NCBI GenBank assembly: GCA_024405015.1
Contig: JAKSPE010000012.1
Location: forward strand, 1-64,000
Reading direction: 5' to 3'
Length of the DNA stretch: 64,000 nucleotides
Source of the DNA: Sphaerochaetaceae bacterium
Lineage (GTDB): Bacteria; Spirochaetota; Spirochaetia; Sphaerochaetales; Sphaerochaetaceae
Below are positions 17,889 to 27,344 of this stretch, one piece after another. A program made the translations under genes and the position numbers. The notes beneath the pieces are model-generated. The model did not search any database. It saw only the letters and a list, made by a program, of their open reading frames with translations, and was not told the DNA's origin. Numbering within the stretch: position 1 is the first letter of the stretch; every line of letters starts with the position of its first letter.

Positions 17889-18620
17889 ATGAAGAGAATT
17901 TTTGTATTTTTGTCTGTCGTTGTTGTTCTCGTATCTTTGGTCTCCTGTTCTATGGTGGAACCTACCAGGAGAATCACTGTCACAATTCCAACCCATCCAT
18001 GGGAGATCGCCTCTGGCCAAAACCTTTGGTATACCTTGAAATGGACCTGCGGAAACGAAATCACATCGATGCACATAAGCGCACACGAGCGCGTAATCAG
18101 TATTGATGTACCTGTTGGCGAAACGGTTCTTGTGGCTGCCTATCCGTTGGGAGACATGAGCCCATTCGGAGGGGCCATTACGCCGTTGGACGAGAATCCA
18201 AGGTTGATGCTGAGCCAAAATGATGGGGCTTTGGTGGCAGAGCTCATGAATGTGGACCGCTCTGTGACACACCAACTGAACTACACAAGACTTCGGGAAG
18301 TGATTCTCAAAAGCACTGAGGATTTCCGATGCATTGATAGGTTCACCGTGCTGCGGGACCTTCAGAATGGGGAACTTGCGGATACTTCCATCAGAATCTC
18401 CGATGTTTTTGAAGTGCCGGGCTTTGTGATTCCCAATGGCATTTGGACCAGCGAGTTCATTTGTGATGCATCCTTTGTGGTCTGGGAGAACCTGACAAGC
18501 CCGGTGCGGCTTCCTGAGGGTGTTTTCCGTTATCTGAACCCGGAAATGGGCAGAATTCTGGTTCTTGTGGTGGATTCCAGGGGTGAAACCTACAGCTATA
18601 TGAGGCCGTTTTTACCTTGA
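17889..18620 (+). CDS. Putative lipoprotein, unknown function
   Basis: A 243-residue protein with a basic N-terminus, hydrophobic stretch and lipobox LVSC (Cys20), so probably lipid-anchored in the envelope. The rest is rich in beta-strand-like segments with no family I recognize. TATAGA ends 6 bases before the ATG and no ribosome site is evident, so the transcript may be leaderless. It precedes the secreted four-gene cluster by 139 bases but has its own likely promoter, and the cluster has another. Confidence 0.75.
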   Translation: MKRIFVFLSVVVVLVSLVSCSMVEPTRRITVTIPTHPWEIASGQNLWYTLKWTCGNEITSMHISAHERVISIDVPVGETVLVAAYPLGDMSPFGGAITPLDENPRLMLSQNDGALVAELMNVDRSVTHQLNYTRLREVILKSTEDFRCIDRFTVLRDLQNGELADTSIRISDVFEVPGFVIPNGIWTSEFICDASFVVWENLTSPVRLPEGVFRYLNPEMGRILVLVVDSRGETYSYMRPFLP

Positions 18621-18688
18621 TGAAAAGATTTTTTTCAAAAATTTTCATTGAGAAGGTGTGAAAATTGTAAAAAAAATTAACAAAATGC

Positions 18689-18718
18689 TTTACATATATA
18701 TAAAAGGTTGTTTATAAT
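18689..18718 (+). promoter_or_regulatory. Promoter of the secreted four-gene cluster
   Basis: TTTACA (18689-18694) and TATAAT (18713-18718) are 18 bases apart in a very A/T-rich gap. The predicted start near 18725 gives a leader of about 35 bases containing the AGGGGAGGGG ribosome site. Confidence 0.6.
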
Positions 18719-18759
18719 GATGCTAAGATATTATACTTCCATTAGGGGAGGGGCCTGGT

Positions 18760-19311
18760 ATGACACACAAGAAGCTTGTTTCAGTTGTTGCATTTATGCT
18801 TCTTGCCTCACTGTGCCTTTTTGCCGAAAGAGTAGTCCTTTCTTCTACGAATTTCAAATTGAAGCACGTTGTGAACGTTAGTGCCGACTTCCATTTTGAG
18901 TTCTATAATCCAGAAACGAACAAGAGTATGACTGAAGCTACTATGGACAGTGCTGGTAGGCATGTCTTTTCAACTCTTGTCATTATTTACAATACACAGA
19001 TTACCCTAAAGAGCATTTCTGTTGAGTTTTCGGATTTGGTAAATACGGAAGACCCAACGATATTCTATCCCTATACGATGGAAGTTCTGAAGCCTAACTC
19101 AACGGATCACTATGCTGAAATCACTCCTACCGCCAATAAACATGGAGCTGGATCTTGTGTTCTTTTTAATAGAAATACATCATTCTCAAAGTATTCACCT
19201 GCAGTCTGGGATACGGATGAGGTTTGTGATTTTGCAATAACACTTGATGACACGGATGTGCCATATGGTACATACGCTGGTACCATCAAATATACATTTA
19301 CGCAAAGGTAG
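18760..19311 (+). CDS. Secreted beta-rich protein 1 of the four-gene cluster
   Basis: A 183-residue protein with a signal peptide ending near LCLFA (mature start about AERVVLSS). It is followed by alternating hydrophobic/polar strand-like segments and two Cys (about residues 133 and 152, in GAGSCVLF and DEVCDF). The C-terminus reads GTYAGTIKYTFTQR, a motif shared with the next three proteins. I do not recognize a family; the layout resembles single-domain pilin-like or spore-coat-U-like beta sandwiches, which is inference. It is the first gene of the operon, with a purine-rich ribosome site (GGGGAGGGG), and is visibly more A/T-rich than its neighbours outside the cluster. Confidence 0.8.
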   Translation: MTHKKLVSVVAFMLLASLCLFAERVVLSSTNFKLKHVVNVSADFHFEFYNPETNKSMTEATMDSAGRHVFSTLVIIYNTQITLKSISVEFSDLVNTEDPTIFYPYTMEVLKPNSTDHYAEITPTANKHGAGSCVLFNRNTSFSKYSPAVWDTDEVCDFAITLDDTDVPYGTYAGTIKYTFTQR

Positions 19312-19320
19312 GAGGAGAAG

Positions 19321-20073
19321 ATGAAACGTTTTACTTTCTTTATGGTCATTCTCCTTTGTGCTGCTTTTGTGCATGCGGATGGCAGTAGTTTGCCTACACT
19401 GGGTAGTGCGTCAAAGGTTATTACAGCCTACAAGAGAAAGATGACAGACGATATTCCAGAAGCGGAAGTTCATCTCCGCCTTTTGGATTCCAATGAAAAT
19501 GAGTTCTTCTTGAATTCTGATGTGGACATCCCTCTGAATGCACGAAATATTGAATATTCTGCTCTATCATGGGTTTTTAGTGGAAACATTTATGGTCCGT
19601 TGACTGTGACTTACACATTCAATCCTATGTATGATGAAGGTATTACAACAACGACTGCCACTAAGATCATTCCGTATGATGTTACATTGACACATACACA
19701 GACACGAATAGGAAATACTCCAATTGCAGTCAATAAGGCTTCTGGTGCTACTTCTTATATGACAAATTCGTTTACTACATATAAGTTCAAGTATGCTGAT
19801 AGCGTTACTGGGGTTGGTACAAAGAAGAGCATTACAACTAGTGCCCAATCCATTAGTGTTGTTTATGACATGAGTGCAAATACTGTGGTTAAGACTGCAG
19901 GAGATGCCGATGCGAACTATACACTTGATGTTTGTGACTACTGGAACCGATATGGTTTTGCTTTGGTTACATTGAAAATCACTCCAGAAGGAACTCGAGT
20001 CGGAAATACAACAAAGTTTGACGATGGTGTGTATTATGCAAATGTTTCTGTTGAAATAAGTGTTAATCGTTAG
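19321..20073 (+). CDS. Secreted beta-rich protein 2 of the four-gene cluster
   Basis: A 250-residue protein with a signal peptide cut near VHADG. The mature part is Thr/Ser-rich and beta-strand-like, and ends with GVYYANVSVEISVNR, matching the shared terminal motif (Gly-x-Tyr, then a strand of alternating hydrophobics). There is no lipobox, so it is periplasmic or surface-exported. It follows gene 1 by 9 bases with an AGGAGGAG ribosome site, which supports one operon. Function unknown. Confidence 0.8.
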   Translation: MKRFTFFMVILLCAAFVHADGSSLPTLGSASKVITAYKRKMTDDIPEAEVHLRLLDSNENEFFLNSDVDIPLNARNIEYSALSWVFSGNIYGPLTVTYTFNPMYDEGITTTTATKIIPYDVTLTHTQTRIGNTPIAVNKASGATSYMTNSFTTYKFKYADSVTGVGTKKSITTSAQSISVVYDMSANTVVKTAGDADANYTLDVCDYWNRYGFALVTLKITPEGTRVGNTTKFDDGVYYANVSVEISVNR

Positions 20074-20088
20074 GAGAGGAGGTAGGAT

Positions 20089-20700
20089 ATGAAAAAAGCG
20101 ATTTCCATTTTGATTCTTCTCTTTGTTTCATTTGTTGTTTGTGCAGAAGTATCTCCTCCTTATTCCCACTATATGATTGGACATGTTGATTCTGCAACGG
20201 ACTTTTCCGTCTCGATTCTGGAGGAGGCTCTTCCGTTTGACTTGGATGGATCCGATGTGGCATATAATCCGAATTATCAGACACAGATTAGAGGACTTAG
20301 AATCGGCTCCTATTCTCTTCTTTCCAATTCTGGAAACTTTGAGCTGCTCATTTCCCATTCGAAACTGACATTACGCGATGCTACAAGAGCCAATGATGAA
20401 GGAACTCTTTCTCAAATCGATTACAGACTGTATGTGATTGCCGATTATCGCAATACCAAATTCCTTTCCTGTTTGAGTGATTCCAATGCAAGCAATCCGG
20501 ATTCTGCCAGCAACCGTGTCCGTGTCGCGGGAGATAATCCTGATGTTTGGCCGTCTGGAGCATCTATGTGTTCCATTGTCAACCAGAGCATCTATGTTAG
20601 TCTCGATGACAATACACGTGGTTCGACCGCTGCTACGATTGCGGATCTGAAGGGTGGAACATATGAGTCCACAATCTACTTTATGTTGAAGGGACAGTGA
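20089..20700 (+). CDS. Secreted beta-rich protein 3 of the four-gene cluster
   Basis: A 203-residue protein with a signal peptide (MKKAISILILLFVSFVVCA) cut before EVSPPYS. A Cys lies at -2 from the cut, but no lipobox is formed. Two Cys in the mature part (LSCLSD and SMCSIV) might pair. The C-terminus GGTYESTIYFMLKGQ fits the cluster motif. GAGAGGAGGT precedes the ATG with good spacing. Its stop codon shares a base with the start of gene 4. Function unknown. Confidence 0.8.
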   Translation: MKKAISILILLFVSFVVCAEVSPPYSHYMIGHVDSATDFSVSILEEALPFDLDGSDVAYNPNYQTQIRGLRIGSYSLLSNSGNFELLISHSKLTLRDATRANDEGTLSQIDYRLYVIADYRNTKFLSCLSDSNASNPDSASNRVRVAGDNPDVWPSGASMCSIVNQSIYVSLDDNTRGSTAATIADLKGGTYESTIYFMLKGQ

Positions 20701-22046
20701 TGAAGATAAATAGGTTTATTCTTTCCATTATTATGATCAGTCTCTTTGGCATGATGTCTGTATTTGCCGGTGGTGCAAACGAAGCTCGACTGTACTACCT
20801 GCCTAGAAATGTTGCTAACAACAGAAGCGTTATGATTGAATTGACAGAGCAGAAGGCTCTTACTGTTGGCAATATTACCACTAACTATTCCAATACCTCT
20901 ACAAATAATCTTGCGATATTCCGTTTGCGCAATAGTCTGAATGATGGTGATCAGCCTGCACCTGGAAATATTGTCATGACAATCTCTTCGGAAGATGGCT
21001 GGTATTTTGTCAATGAGAACAACCCTACCAGTAAGCGAAGCTTTGAGCTGAATGCCTTCTGTGTTGAAGAAAAGAATGTAAACCGAGATTACTCAACTAC
21101 TGTAAGCACCCAGGCCTTGGGAACAAATACAACACTGACAAACAGTAGCGCAACAGCTTCTTTCCGCAAGGTTGGTAATACGTATCAGTTGTCGATGCCA
21201 AGAACAACATTCTCTAGAGATCGCCTGTCAATGTTTTCAGCCTATATAAGAGAGTATGATATCTGTGTAAAGATTCCAGATACCAATACGGAACTGGAAA
21301 CCGGTTACTATCAGACAACATTGACGATTACGACGACTCAATACTACGAGCATGAAACAAAAGTATCTTGGGGTGTTGCCAACTTGGAACGAGATGGTGG
21401 TGTAAGAACCATGACCGAGACCATTACCATTCGAGGTTATGTTGGCTTGGATCCTGAAATGGATAACAGCTCCTACAGCTTCTCCGTCTCTTCTGCAAGT
21501 GATACCTATACTATGGATTTGGGAATCACATCTCAGACTACTCCATATAATGTTGCTGATGTTCAGTTCTCACATCTTGAACTTGTCAATTCCGATCCAA
21601 CAAGCAGTGAAAACACACTGAAGAATAAGTTTACAATCTATATCTCTCCAACCAGTGATTATACAGCTTCTGGTGAATATCGTTTCATTAAGATGAATTC
21701 CGAGAACCAAGCTCGTACTGCGGAAAATACCATTTATTATGATCTGTATGTAAATACTAGTTCGGGGTTCCAGAAATTCAGTGCCATCACCAGCAGAATG
21801 ACATTCCCGGATGGCTCTATAGGTTCTGCAGGTGTTGGAACACCTGCTACGACGTTCAAAATACTACCGGTCTATTCTAGTGATCAAATATCACAAGCTG
21901 GAGCAGCTGGAGGTTCAGACCAGTGGAAGGAGACCTGGATACTTGATCAGAACATCTATCTAAAGCTGACAAATGCATCCTTGCAGGCAACACACCAGTC
22001 TGGTCTGTATTATTCCTATATCTACTTCACACTTGTGGCGAACTAA
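20700..22046 (+). CDS. Secreted beta-rich protein 4 of the cluster, two-domain
   Basis: A 448-residue protein with a signal peptide cut near VFAGGA. The mature part appears to be two tandem units of about 200 residues. The first ends with TGYYQTTLTITTT (about residues 208-220), and the second ends at the C-terminus with GLYYSYIYFTLVAN; both fit the motif seen in the other three proteins. It is Asn/Thr/Ser-rich with almost no Cys. The ATG at 20700 overlaps the previous stop (TGATG), with GAAGGGA as ribosome site. This is the largest and last member of the operon, perhaps a tip or anchor component, but no chaperone, usher or sortase gene is nearby. Confidence 0.8.
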   Translation: MKINRFILSIIMISLFGMMSVFAGGANEARLYYLPRNVANNRSVMIELTEQKALTVGNITTNYSNTSTNNLAIFRLRNSLNDGDQPAPGNIVMTISSEDGWYFVNENNPTSKRSFELNAFCVEEKNVNRDYSTTVSTQALGTNTTLTNSSATASFRKVGNTYQLSMPRTTFSRDRLSMFSAYIREYDICVKIPDTNTELETGYYQTTLTITTTQYYEHETKVSWGVANLERDGGVRTMTETITIRGYVGLDPEMDNSSYSFSVSSASDTYTMDLGITSQTTPYNVADVQFSHLELVNSDPTSSENTLKNKFTIYISPTSDYTASGEYRFIKMNSENQARTAENTIYYDLYVNTSSGFQKFSAITSRMTFPDGSIGSAGVGTPATTFKILPVYSSDQISQAGAAGGSDQWKETWILDQNIYLKLTNASLQATHQSGLYYSYIYFTLVAN

Positions 22047-22100
22047 GGGCTTTGGAAATCTGCTGGATTGCAAATCCGACCAAAGTCTTTGGACAAAAAG

Positions 22101-22129
22101 AATGCCAGCTTTTTCAGCTGGCATTTTTC
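22101..22129. terminator. Bidirectional terminator between the secreted cluster and leuS
   Basis: A perfect 10-bp stem AATGCCAGCT / AGCTGGCATT (22101-22110, 22116-22125) with a 5-base loop is flanked by T-run and A-run. It serves the convergent secreted cluster and leuS. Confidence 0.85.
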
Positions 22130-22148
22130 ATATCCTTAGGATGTTTTC

Positions 22149-24674
22149 TTATTTCACGACAAAGCTGATCAGCTTGCCTGGAACAACGATCTCCTTGACG
22201 ATTGTGACACCTTCCAGGTACTTCTTCACGTTCTCGTTCTCCTTGGCTGCTGCAAGGATCTGCTCCTTTGCGCTGTCCTTGGCGACCATGATCTTTGCTC
22301 TGACCTTTCCGTTGACCTGGACAACAATCTGAATCTCGTCATCGACGGTAAGGGCCTCATTGTACTCTGGCCACTTGACGTTGGCAACAGATGGCTCGTG
22401 TCCTGCCTTCTCCCAAAGCTCTTCAGCAAGGTGAGGAGTATATGGGCTGAGCATCAGGATGAACGGCTCCCAAGCTTCACGTGGCAGTGTCTCAAGCTTG
22501 GCAAGGTCATTGATGTAGATCATCATCTGACTGATTGCTGTGTTGAAGTTCAGTGTAGCTGTGTCGTCTGTGACCTTCTTGATGGTCTTGTGCAGGCTCT
22601 TCATGATCTCATGTGGTGCCTTCTCATCGGTGAGTGTCTTCTCATCAGCAAGGCGCCAGATGCGGTCGATGAAACGCCATACACCAGCGATACCGGAAGT
22701 TGACCATGGCTTTGAAACCTGAAGAGGTCCCATGAACATCTCGTACATGCGCATGGTGTCGGCACCATACTCACGCTCAACCTCATCTGGGTTGATGACG
22801 TTCTTAAGGCTCTTGGACATCTTGGCAATAACTCTCTCAAGCTCCTCGCCGGTTTCCTGATCTACGAAGACGCCGTCCTTCTCGACAACCTGGTCGGCTG
22901 GGACAAGGGACTTGTTCTTCTTCTGGTAGGCAAAGGATGTGATCATACCCTGGTTGACCAGTCTGGCAAATGGCTCTGGAGTGGAGACCAGTCCGAGGTC
23001 GAACAGGACTTTGTGCCAGAATCTAGCATAAAGCAGGTGCAGAACAGCATGCTCGGTTCCACCAATGTAGAGGTTGACCGGCATCCAGTACTTTTCCTTC
23101 TCTTCGTCAACGAAGCGGTTAGGGTTCTTTGGATCGATGTAGCGCAGATAATACCAGCAAGATCCGCCCCACTGTGGCATGGTGTTGGTCTCACGCTTTG
23201 CGTCGCCGCCACACTTAGGACACTTGCAGTTCACCCAGCTTTCGATGTTTGCCAGTGGGCTTTCACCGGTTCCGGATGGCTGATAGCTTTCAACCTCTGG
23301 CAGTGTCAGTGGAAGATCCTGTTCTGGAACAAGAACGGTACCACAGTGCTTACAGTGGATGAGTGGGATTGGCTCGCCCCAGTATCTCTGGCGGCTGAAG
23401 ATCCAGTCTCTGAGTTTGAAGTTGATTGTCTTATGACCGATCTTTCTCTCTTCCAGGAACTCAATCATCTTTGCAATGGCATCTGCCTTGTTCAGGCCAT
23501 CGACAAAGCCGCTGTTGACGTGGATTCCGTCTTCTGTCCAAGCCTGCTGCTGAACATCGACCTCAGACTTGAGGACCTCGATGATCGGGAGGTTGAACTT
23601 CTTTGCGAATTCCCAGTCTCTTGTATCGTGTGCAGGAACAGCCATGATGGCACCTGTACCGTAGGAGATCAGTACATAGTCTGCAATCCAGATTGGAATC
23701 TCCTTTCCGTTGACAGGGTTGATGGCATAGCTTCCGGAGAAGACACCAGTCTTGTCCTTGGCAAGGTCTGTTCTGTCCAGGTCGCTCTTCTTTGCTGCCT
23801 GCTCAATGTAGGCCTTGACTGCGCTCTCGTTCTCCTTTGTGGTGAGCTTTCCAACCAGTGGATGCTCTGGGGAGATGACCATATAGGTTGCACCGAAGAG
23901 TGTGTCACATCTTGTTGTGAAGACTTCAAGCTTTCCGTCTGGGTCATTCTCAAGTCCCTTGACCTGGAACAGGACGGAGGCACCTTCGGACTTGCCGATC
24001 CAGTTGCGCTGCATCATCTTGACGGACTCTGGCCAATCAACAAGGTCCAGGTCGTCGATGAGTCTCTGTGCATAGGCTGTGATCTTGAGAACCCACTGTC
24101 GGATGTTCTTCTTCTCTACCTGTGCTCCACAGCGATCACACTTGCCTTCCTTGACCTCTTCGTTGGCAAGGCCTGTCTTACAGCGAGGACACCAGTTGAT
24201 TGGAGCCTGGCTTTCGTAAGCCAGTCCCTTCTCATAAAGCTTCTCGAAGATCCACTGTGTCCAGTGGTAGTAGTCAGGGTCACATGTTGAGATCTCTCTG
24301 TCCCAGTCATAGCAGAAACCGAGGCTCTTGATCTGACGTCTGAAGTTGTTGATGTTCTTCTCTGTTGTGATTGCTGGGTGTGTACCAGTCTGGATTGCAT
24401 AGTTCTCAGCAGGAAGACCGAAGGAGTCGAATCCCATTGGATGAAGAACGTTGAAACCGTTCATTCTGAGGTATCTGCAGTAGATGTCAGTTGCTGTGTA
24501 GCCTTCAGGATGACCAACGTGAAGACCTGCTCCTGATGGATATGGGAACATGTCCAGGACATAGGCCCTCTTCTCCTTAGGGAAGGATGGGTCTTCTGTG
24601 ACGGCAAAGGTCTTATTCTCTGCCCAATACTTCTGCCATTTCGGCTCTGTTTCACTGAATGGATATCTGCTCAT
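22149..24674 (-). CDS. leuS: Leucyl-tRNA synthetase
   Basis: Charges tRNA-Leu. The 841-residue protein is of normal bacterial length. The class I signatures are present: [12 protein letters not shown] (HIGH) near residue 45 and AKMSKSLKN (KMSKS). Between them are the CP1 editing domain ([20 protein letters not shown], and an intact [12 protein letters not shown]) and zinc-type CxxC pairs (CPRC/CDRC; CKHC/CPKCGG). The ATG at 24674 was chosen because TTGACT-17-TAAGAT ends 7 bases before it. The mRNA leader would be about one base, and no Shine-Dalgarno site is present. Single-gene transcript, divergent from the YhhN gene. Confidence 0.97.
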   Translation of the reverse strand: MSRYPFSETEPKWQKYWAENKTFAVTEDPSFPKEKRAYVLDMFPYPSGAGLHVGHPEGYTATDIYCRYLRMNGFNVLHPMGFDSFGLPAENYAIQTGTHPAITTEKNINNFRRQIKSLGFCYDWDREISTCDPDYYHWTQWIFEKLYEKGLAYESQAPINWCPRCKTGLANEEVKEGKCDRCGAQVEKKNIRQWVLKITAYAQRLIDDLDLVDWPESVKMMQRNWIGKSEGASVLFQVKGLENDPDGKLEVFTTRCDTLFGATYMVISPEHPLVGKLTTKENESAVKAYIEQAAKKSDLDRTDLAKDKTGVFSGSYAINPVNGKEIPIWIADYVLISYGTGAIMAVPAHDTRDWEFAKKFNLPIIEVLKSEVDVQQQAWTEDGIHVNSGFVDGLNKADAIAKMIEFLEERKIGHKTINFKLRDWIFSRQRYWGEPIPLIHCKHCGTVLVPEQDLPLTLPEVESYQPSGTGESPLANIESWVNCKCPKCGGDAKRETNTMPQWGGSCWYYLRYIDPKNPNRFVDEEKEKYWMPVNLYIGGTEHAVLHLLYARFWHKVLFDLGLVSTPEPFARLVNQGMITSFAYQKKNKSLVPADQVVEKDGVFVDQETGEELERVIAKMSKSLKNVINPDEVEREYGADTMRMYEMFMGPLQVSKPWSTSGIAGVWRFIDRIWRLADEKTLTDEKAPHEIMKSLHKTIKKVTDDTATLNFNTAISQMMIYINDLAKLETLPREAWEPFILMLSPYTPHLAEELWEKAGHEPSVANVKWPEYNEALTVDDEIQIVVQVNGKVRAKIMVAKDSAKEQILAAAKENENVKKYLEGVTIVKEIVVPGKLISFVVK

Positions 24675-24681
24675 GCCCACA

Positions 24682-24710
24682 ATCTTATATATAAGGGCCA
24701 AATGAGTCAA
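24682..24710 (-). promoter_or_regulatory. Promoter of leuS
   Basis: On the minus strand TTGACT (24705-24710) and TAAGAT (24682-24687) are 17 bases apart. Seven bases remain to the ATG. Confidence 0.5.
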
Positions 24711-24742
24711 TGAACCAAGCGGTGGGCAAGTGTTGCAAAATG

Positions 24743-24771
24743 TTGCATAACGGTATCGTTTCGTTTATTCT
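24743..24771 (+). promoter_or_regulatory. Promoter of the YhhN-family gene
   Basis: TTGCAT (24743-24748), a 17-base spacer and TATTCT (24766-24771) end exactly 6 bases before the ATG at 24778, predicting a leaderless mRNA. Confidence 0.5.
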
Positions 24772-24777
24772 TTTCCC

Positions 24778-25461
24778 ATGACGTTAAAGCATATTGTCGC
24801 ACTGGCAATCTATCTTATCGATGTGACGCTGTGTCTCGTTTCCATCCGACGGAAAGACTCCAAAGTCTATGCACTGACAAAGCCGCTTCTCATGCCGCTT
24901 CTGTGTGTGGTGTATCTTGTATTTCTGCCAGTCGCTTTAAGAAGCCAGAACCACCAGCTATTTATCGTTCTTGCTCTGATGTTTCACACCCTTGGCGATG
25001 TGATGCTTCTGTTTCCTCGATCAAAGACCATGAAGTATTTCTATGCGGGTATGGCGGCATTCTTTTTGGGTCATATCCTATATGCCTTATGGTTTGTCAG
25101 AGCAGAAGTGGGACACTCGATTTGGGGTGCTATTGTGATGCTCATCGTGTGTATTATCATGCAATACCTGCTTTATAGGCAATTGATGGCGGGTCCTAGA
25201 AAGTATGCACCAAAGTTGGTTCCATACTCGTCGGGCCTTGCTTTGTTTGCTGTTTCCATCACGTCGACACTGGGTAACGGATCGCCTGTGTATGCCACAC
25301 TCATCTGTATGTTGGGCATAAGCCTTTTCTGCTTTTCCGACTATTGCATTCTCAGACGAACCGTTCGCATGCCGCTTTTTGGTCAGATGGTTGTGATGAG
25401 CACCTACATTGCTGCCGAAAGTCTGATTGTCCTTGGCATTCTGCTGCTGCAAATTTTCTAA
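24778..25461 (+). CDS. YhhN-family membrane protein (lysoplasmalogenase-like)
   Basis: A 227-residue inner-membrane protein with about eight helices. It matches the YhhN/TMEM86 family: an early LTKPLLMPLL segment, FHTLGDVMLLF with its conserved Gly-Asp, FFLGHILYALWF with a conserved His, and a C-terminal FSDYCI-like helix. Characterized relatives hydrolyse the vinyl-ether bond of lysoplasmalogens; plasmalogens occur in some anaerobes, so this role is plausible but inferred. No ribosome site is visible, and the -10 box sits 6 bases before the ATG. It lies 57 bases upstream of parE on the same strand. Confidence 0.82.
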   Translation: MTLKHIVALAIYLIDVTLCLVSIRRKDSKVYALTKPLLMPLLCVVYLVFLPVALRSQNHQLFIVLALMFHTLGDVMLLFPRSKTMKYFYAGMAAFFLGHILYALWFVRAEVGHSIWGAIVMLIVCIIMQYLLYRQLMAGPRKYAPKLVPYSSGLALFAVSITSTLGNGSPVYATLICMLGISLFCFSDYCILRRTVRMPLFGQMVVMSTYIAAESLIVLGILLLQIF

Positions 25462-25502
25462 ATATACACAAGTATAATATCTACTCTCAAGTCAAAGATT
25501 TT

Positions 25503-25511
25503 TGCTATAAT
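25503..25511 (+). promoter_or_regulatory. Extended -10 promoter of parE
   Basis: TGCTATAAT (25503-25511) is a consensus extended -10 element, and the parE ATG begins 7 bases later. No convincing -35 box is seen. Confidence 0.5.
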
Positions 25512-25518
25512 GGCTGTT

Positions 25519-27330
25519 ATGGCAGAAAAAAAACCTATTTATGACGAAAACGCGATTAAGACGATGTCGCCACTTGAGCATATCAGGCTCAGACCTGGTA
25601 TGTACATTGGCCGTCTCGGTAATGGAAATCATGTAGATGATGGAATCTATGTCCTGATGAAAGAGGTCATAGACAACAGTATCGATGAATTCATCATGGG
25701 CGCAGGTAACAGAATCACAATCAGACTCGAAGACAAGAAAGTCAGTGTTCGTGACCTTGGAAGAGGAATCCCTCTTGGAAAGGTCATTGACTGTGTGTCT
25801 GAGATCAATACCGGTGCCAAGTACAATGACGATGTTTTCCAGTTCAGCGTTGGTCTGAATGGTGTTGGTACAAAGGCTGTCAACGCACTCAGCTCCTGGT
25901 TCCACGTCAAATCATTCCGTGATGGCAGATACCTTGAGGCCTTTTTCTCCAAGGGTGTGCTGACAAGTCAGAACGAGGGCAAAACTGACGAGCCAAACGG
26001 AACACTCACAGAGTTCATTCCAGACGAGGAGGTCTTTGGACCATACAGCTTCAACGATGAGTTCATCACCCAGAGACTGAACAACTACTGCTACCTCAAC
26101 ATGGGCCTGACCCTTGACTACAACAAGAGAATCTTCAAGAGCCAGCACGGTCTTCTTGACCTTCTGGAGAAGGAAGTCGAGGACAACGGCATTTACCAGA
26201 TCATCCATTACAAGAGCAAGACCATCGAGTTCGCTTTCACCCATACCAGGGAGTTCAGCGGGGAGAACTATTTCTCCTACGTTAACGGTCAGTACACCAG
26301 CGATGGTGGAACACACCAGGCTGCATTCAAGGAAGGTATCCTTGCTGGTGTGAAGGAGTTCTTCAAGAAATCCACTTGGGCACCACAGGATGTCAGAGAA
26401 GGTATCGTCGGAGCGATTGCCATTAAGGTCCAGACCCCTGTCTTTGAAAGCCAGACCAAGAACAAGCTCGGTAACACCGAAGTGCGAATGCCGATTATCA
26501 ACGAAGTCAAGGAAGCCATTATTGACTTCCTTCACAAGAACCCTGAGGCAGCACAGCTTCTGAACCAGAAGATCCTGACCAACGAGAACATCCGAAAGAA
26601 GCTTTCCGAGGTCAAGAAAATCGCCAAGGAGAACGCCAAGAAGATCTCCATCAACATTCCGAAACTCAAGGACTGCAAGTTCCATCTTGGCCAGACCGGT
26701 CCTCATGCCGATATGGGTGAAAGATCCATGATCTTCCTCACTGAGGGTGATTCCGCATCCGGTACACTCAACACCGCTCGTGACGTCATGACACAGGCCG
26801 TATTCAGCCTTCGTGGAAAGCCGCTTAACACAAACGGTATGGCAATGACCGACATGTACAAGAACGCAGAGCTGTACAACGTCATGGCAGCACTGGGTAT
26901 CGAGAACGGCATTGACGGCCTTCGCTACTCCAAGGTCATTTTCGCAACCGATGCTGATATCGACGGTTTCCACATCCGAATCCTTCTTCTGACATACTTT
27001 CTCAGCTATTTCGAGGATCTTATCCACGCCGGAAGACTTTGGATTCTGGATACCCCTCTGTTTAGAGTCCGAAACAAGAGTGTTACCACCTATTGCTATT
27101 CCGAGGACGAGCGAGATCGCATGATGAAGCAGATCCGCGGCGCAGAGGTCACACGATTCAAAGGTCTTGGTGAAATCTCAGCCAAGGAGTTCGGACAGTT
27201 CATCGGCGAAGATATGCGCCTGATTCCTGTCACCATGGACAGCCTTGCAGAGGCCAAGAAGGCAATGAATTTCTACATGGGAAACAACACACCGGAAAGG
27301 CGTGATTTCATCATGGAAAATCTGGTTTGA
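25519..27330 (+). CDS. parE: Type II topoisomerase subunit B (ParE/compact GyrB-like)
   Basis: A 603-residue ATPase subunit of a type IIA topoisomerase that, with the next gene product, passes DNA duplexes to decatenate or relax chromosomes. The N-terminal GHKL ATPase shows VIDNSIDE, RDLGRGIP and VGLNGVGTKAVN. The TOPRIM domain shows LTEGDSASGT (about 408-417) and the metal motif ATDADIDGFHI. It lacks the insert of proteobacterial GyrB and is short, favouring ParE. The frame opens at an ATG at 25510, but that codon lies in the -10 box, so the ATG at 25519 is more likely and the transcript would be nearly leaderless. Operon with parC, 14-base gap. Confidence 0.92.
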   Translation: MAEKKPIYDENAIKTMSPLEHIRLRPGMYIGRLGNGNHVDDGIYVLMKEVIDNSIDEFIMGAGNRITIRLEDKKVSVRDLGRGIPLGKVIDCVSEINTGAKYNDDVFQFSVGLNGVGTKAVNALSSWFHVKSFRDGRYLEAFFSKGVLTSQNEGKTDEPNGTLTEFIPDEEVFGPYSFNDEFITQRLNNYCYLNMGLTLDYNKRIFKSQHGLLDLLEKEVEDNGIYQIIHYKSKTIEFAFTHTREFSGENYFSYVNGQYTSDGGTHQAAFKEGILAGVKEFFKKSTWAPQDVREGIVGAIAIKVQTPVFESQTKNKLGNTEVRMPIINEVKEAIIDFLHKNPEAAQLLNQKILTNENIRKKLSEVKKIAKENAKKISINIPKLKDCKFHLGQTGPHADMGERSMIFLTEGDSASGTLNTARDVMTQAVFSLRGKPLNTNGMAMTDMYKNAELYNVMAALGIENGIDGLRYSKVIFATDADIDGFHIRILLLTYFLSYFEDLIHAGRLWILDTPLFRVRNKSVTTYCYSEDERDRMMKQIRGAEVTRFKGLGEISAKEFGQFIGEDMRLIPVTMDSLAEAKKAMNFYMGNNTPERRDFIMENLV

Positions 27331-27344
27331 GGAGGAGGTAGAAT

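Noticed and set aside
23013-24290. A 425-codon plus-strand open frame opposite leuS
   Set aside because: Antisense shadow of leuS, with no promoter or ribosome site; the translated protein is Cys/Val/Leu-rich as other shadows here are.
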